From Roseitranquillus sediminis (GTDB taxonomy: Bacteria; Pseudomonadota; Alphaproteobacteria; Rhodobacterales; Rhodobacteraceae): a DNA stretch of 64,000 bases. Where the stretch lies: the NCBI RefSeq assembly GCF_016918935.1, contig NZ_JAFFOB010000019.1:186001-250000 (forward strand), written 5' to 3'. How positions within the stretch are numbered: position 1 is the first letter of the stretch; each line of letters opens with the position of its first letter. Position numbers and translations under genes: made by a program. Positions 62,520 through 64,000 of the stretch are shown here, in pieces. The notes beneath the pieces were generated by a model, which was not told the origin of the DNA, did no database searches, and saw only the letters and a list, made by a program, of their open reading frames with translations.

Positions 62520-64000
62520 CTACTCCCAGTGCATGGACACGGACGACTCGCTGCGATCCTGCTCGCCCGGCCAGATCGCTCCGTCGTCGGGCGGAGCGGC
62601 GCCAGAGACGTCCATCGTCACCACCAGCGTCCGGTCGCCGGCGACGCGCCGCATTGTCCAGCGCATCTCCGCCGCACGCTCGAAGTGCGCCTCCGCCTTT
62701 GCGAAGAACTCCGCCTCATCGCGCCGCAGCCATGCCAGCTTCCGCGTCAGACGCGCCTTGCGTCCGTCGGCACCGTCTTCCCCGGCCAGCCGAGCCAGCC
62801 GATCGAAGTCGACCGGGCGCCGGTTGTCAGGGTCCGTCAAAAAGTGATGGCCTGCCTCGGCACCCTGATAGATGTCCGGGATGCCTGGCATTGTCATCTT
62901 GAGGGCAAGTTGTATCTCCGATAGCGCCCGCCCCCGCTCCATGATGCTGGTCGCCGCAGTTGGCAAGTGCCGGCCCCAGTCTGCCGCGAGTGCCCGCGCC
63001 CAATCGAGCGCCGGCGTCTCGGCCTCCTCCACCGGATCGGTCCAGAAGGTGATACGCTTGGCCTCACGCAGCGCCTTCTCGGCATGGTCGGCCAGGCGGT
63101 CCCCCAGGTCCGTCGACGCCTCGTCCCAGATCGCCAGGAGCGACTGGCAGAGATACCAGCGAAAGTTCGCGCTGACGTCCGAGGCGCCGGGCACGCGGGA
63201 CGAGGCGTCCCGGTAGAGCGTCACGAAGTCCTCCGGGAAGTGGCTGATCGCCACCAGCCGCATCCGCGCATCCTCGCTCCGCTTGGTGTCGTGACTCGAC
63301 GTGAGCGTCAGACCGGCGGGCTGCACCCTGAGCCGTTTCTGCAGTCGCCAGTCGAAGCCGCCGGCATCGAGCGTGGCATGGTCCGGCTCGGCCCCCACCT
63401 CATTGGCGGCGAGATAGCGATTATAGCGGAAGGAGGCCGTGTCTTCATGCGCCTTGGCGAGCAGCGCCCCGGTCACCTGCTGGAAGCGGGCGCGAAAGGC
63501 GACCTCCTCCTTGGTCTTCGGGTTGCGGACAACCTCGGCGAGGAACCGGATCGCAGCATCCGATCGCGGCCGCTCCACCGCCTCGGCGACCACCGCCTCC
63601 CACAGCGACGCGTCCTCCTCGCGCGCAGGATCCTTGTCGAAGTAGGTGCGATAGCGCGGGAAGGCGACCAGCAGCGCCCCGATCGCCTCGCGCAGGAACT
63701 CCGGCCCCACCTCGACGTGTGGCGCGCGGTCGGCTGCGCGCTGCGCGAGACCGATCAGCTGGTGCAGCTCTGCCGCCAGCTCGTTGCGGAGCACTTCGCC
63801 CTTCGCCTGCCGCAGCGTCTGCATGAAACTGCCGGTTCGGCCGGTCGTCTGCCGCCACGCCGAGTCGAGGCGGACGAGGCCTTCGTCATCCGTCAGCACT
63901 TGCGCGATGGCACGCGCGGCCTCGTATCCGGTGGTGCCCTCGACCGGCCACTCCTCGGGCAGGTCCTCGTCCCCGACGAGGATCTTCTCGACCCAGATCG
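62520..64000 (-). CDS. treY: Malto-oligosyltrehalose synthase, C-terminal part (5' end outside window)
   Basis: The frame is open at base 64000 and ends at 62520, giving about 493 residues of a protein usually ~700-950 long. Family features: EWPVEGTTGYEAARAI at the left edge of the fragment, then LTLTSSHDTKRSEDARMRL, MPGIPDIYQGAE (about two thirds in) and DPDNRRPVDFDRLARL. TreY turns the reducing end of maltodextrins into a trehalosyl unit, later released by TreZ. The TreZ gene would be expected to the right of the window. With the GH13 enzyme at 50192 it hints at two trehalose routes. Confidence 0.93.
   Translation of the reverse strand, partial: IWVEKILVGDEDLPEEWPVEGTTGYEAARAIAQVLTDDEGLVRLDSAWRQTTGRTGSFMQTLRQAKGEVLRNELAAELHQLIGLAQRAADRAPHVEVGPEFLREAIGALLVAFPRYRTYFDKDPAREEDASLWEAVVAEAVERPRSDAAIRFLAEVVRNPKTKEEVAFRARFQQVTGALLAKAHEDTASFRYNRYLAANEVGAEPDHATLDAGGFDWRLQKRLRVQPAGLTLTSSHDTKRSEDARMRLVAISHFPEDFVTLYRDASSRVPGASDVSANFRWYLCQSLLAIWDEASTDLGDRLADHAEKALREAKRITFWTDPVEEAETPALDWARALAADWGRHLPTAATSIMERGRALSEIQLALKMTMPGIPDIYQGAEAGHHFLTDPDNRRPVDFDRLARLAGEDGADGRKARLTRKLAWLRRDEAEFFAKAEAHFERAAEMRWTMRRVAGDRTLVVTMDVSGAAPPDDGAIWPGEQDRSESSVSMHWE

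Overview
The window reads as chromosomal DNA of a GC-rich alphaproteobacterium, most likely a member of the Rhodobacterales. The clues are gene families and gene order: recA beside the cell-cycle kinase gene cckA, GapR (DUF2312), a ScfR-type regulator, a TrgB-like protein next to cyclopropane-fatty-acid synthase and photolyase, the accB-accC-aat block facing DUF2155-mlaD-NDUFA12, and a VPLPA-CTERM type exosortase. No insertion sequence, prophage, integrase or CRISPR array was seen. Most genes lie on the minus strand in tight runs with 1-4 base stop/start overlaps.

Left part (1-10.6 kb): the nearly complete gene of a large transglutaminase/DUF2126 protein, an iron-type alcohol dehydrogenase, and a six-gene glycerol ABC importer in the order glpS-T-P-Q-U-V, without glpK, glpD or glpR. 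From 10.7 to 13.5 kb: tRNA-Thr(TGT), gapR, two small unknown genes, a DUF442 sulfurtransferase-like protein and an isolated FliM-like protein. From 13.5 to 18.2 kb: a signalling block of ScfR regulator, receiver protein, small membrane protein and a sodium/solute-symporter histidine kinase. From 18.3 to 20.9 kb: an omega-amino acid transaminase and a beta-ureidopropionase-type amidohydrolase, which together fit the end of reductive pyrimidine breakdown.

Middle part (21-45 kb): a glyoxalase-fold protein; accB-accC and aat (fatty acid synthesis, N-end rule); the facing NDUFA12-mlaD-DUF2155 operon; a stress/repair block of photolyase, cyclopropane synthase, a broken trgA remnant and trgB; alaS, recA (LexA-type box over the promoter) and cckA; an RND pump operon whose last gene is an RsmB-like RNA methyltransferase; a cupin; guaB; and an HpcH/HpaI aldolase.

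Right part (45-64 kb): an orphan TRAP substrate-binding protein, a PaoABC-like molybdenum hydroxylase with an extra 4Fe-4S cluster, a trehalose-synthase-like GH13 enzyme, a single-domain response regulator, and a complete branched-chain-type ABC importer with an unknown soluble gene inserted between livF and livH. It ends with a DUF1127 protein, an XrtD-EpsI fused exosortase, a multi-helix chemotaxis receptor with a small exported protein translated just ahead of it, and the 3' part of treY, which runs off the window.

The items most worth a second look are the coupled unknown gene in the liv operon (54478-55011), the histidine-rich membrane sensor with its coupled exported partner (60340-62449), the decaying trgA (26895-27233) and the symporter-kinase block (13520-18178).
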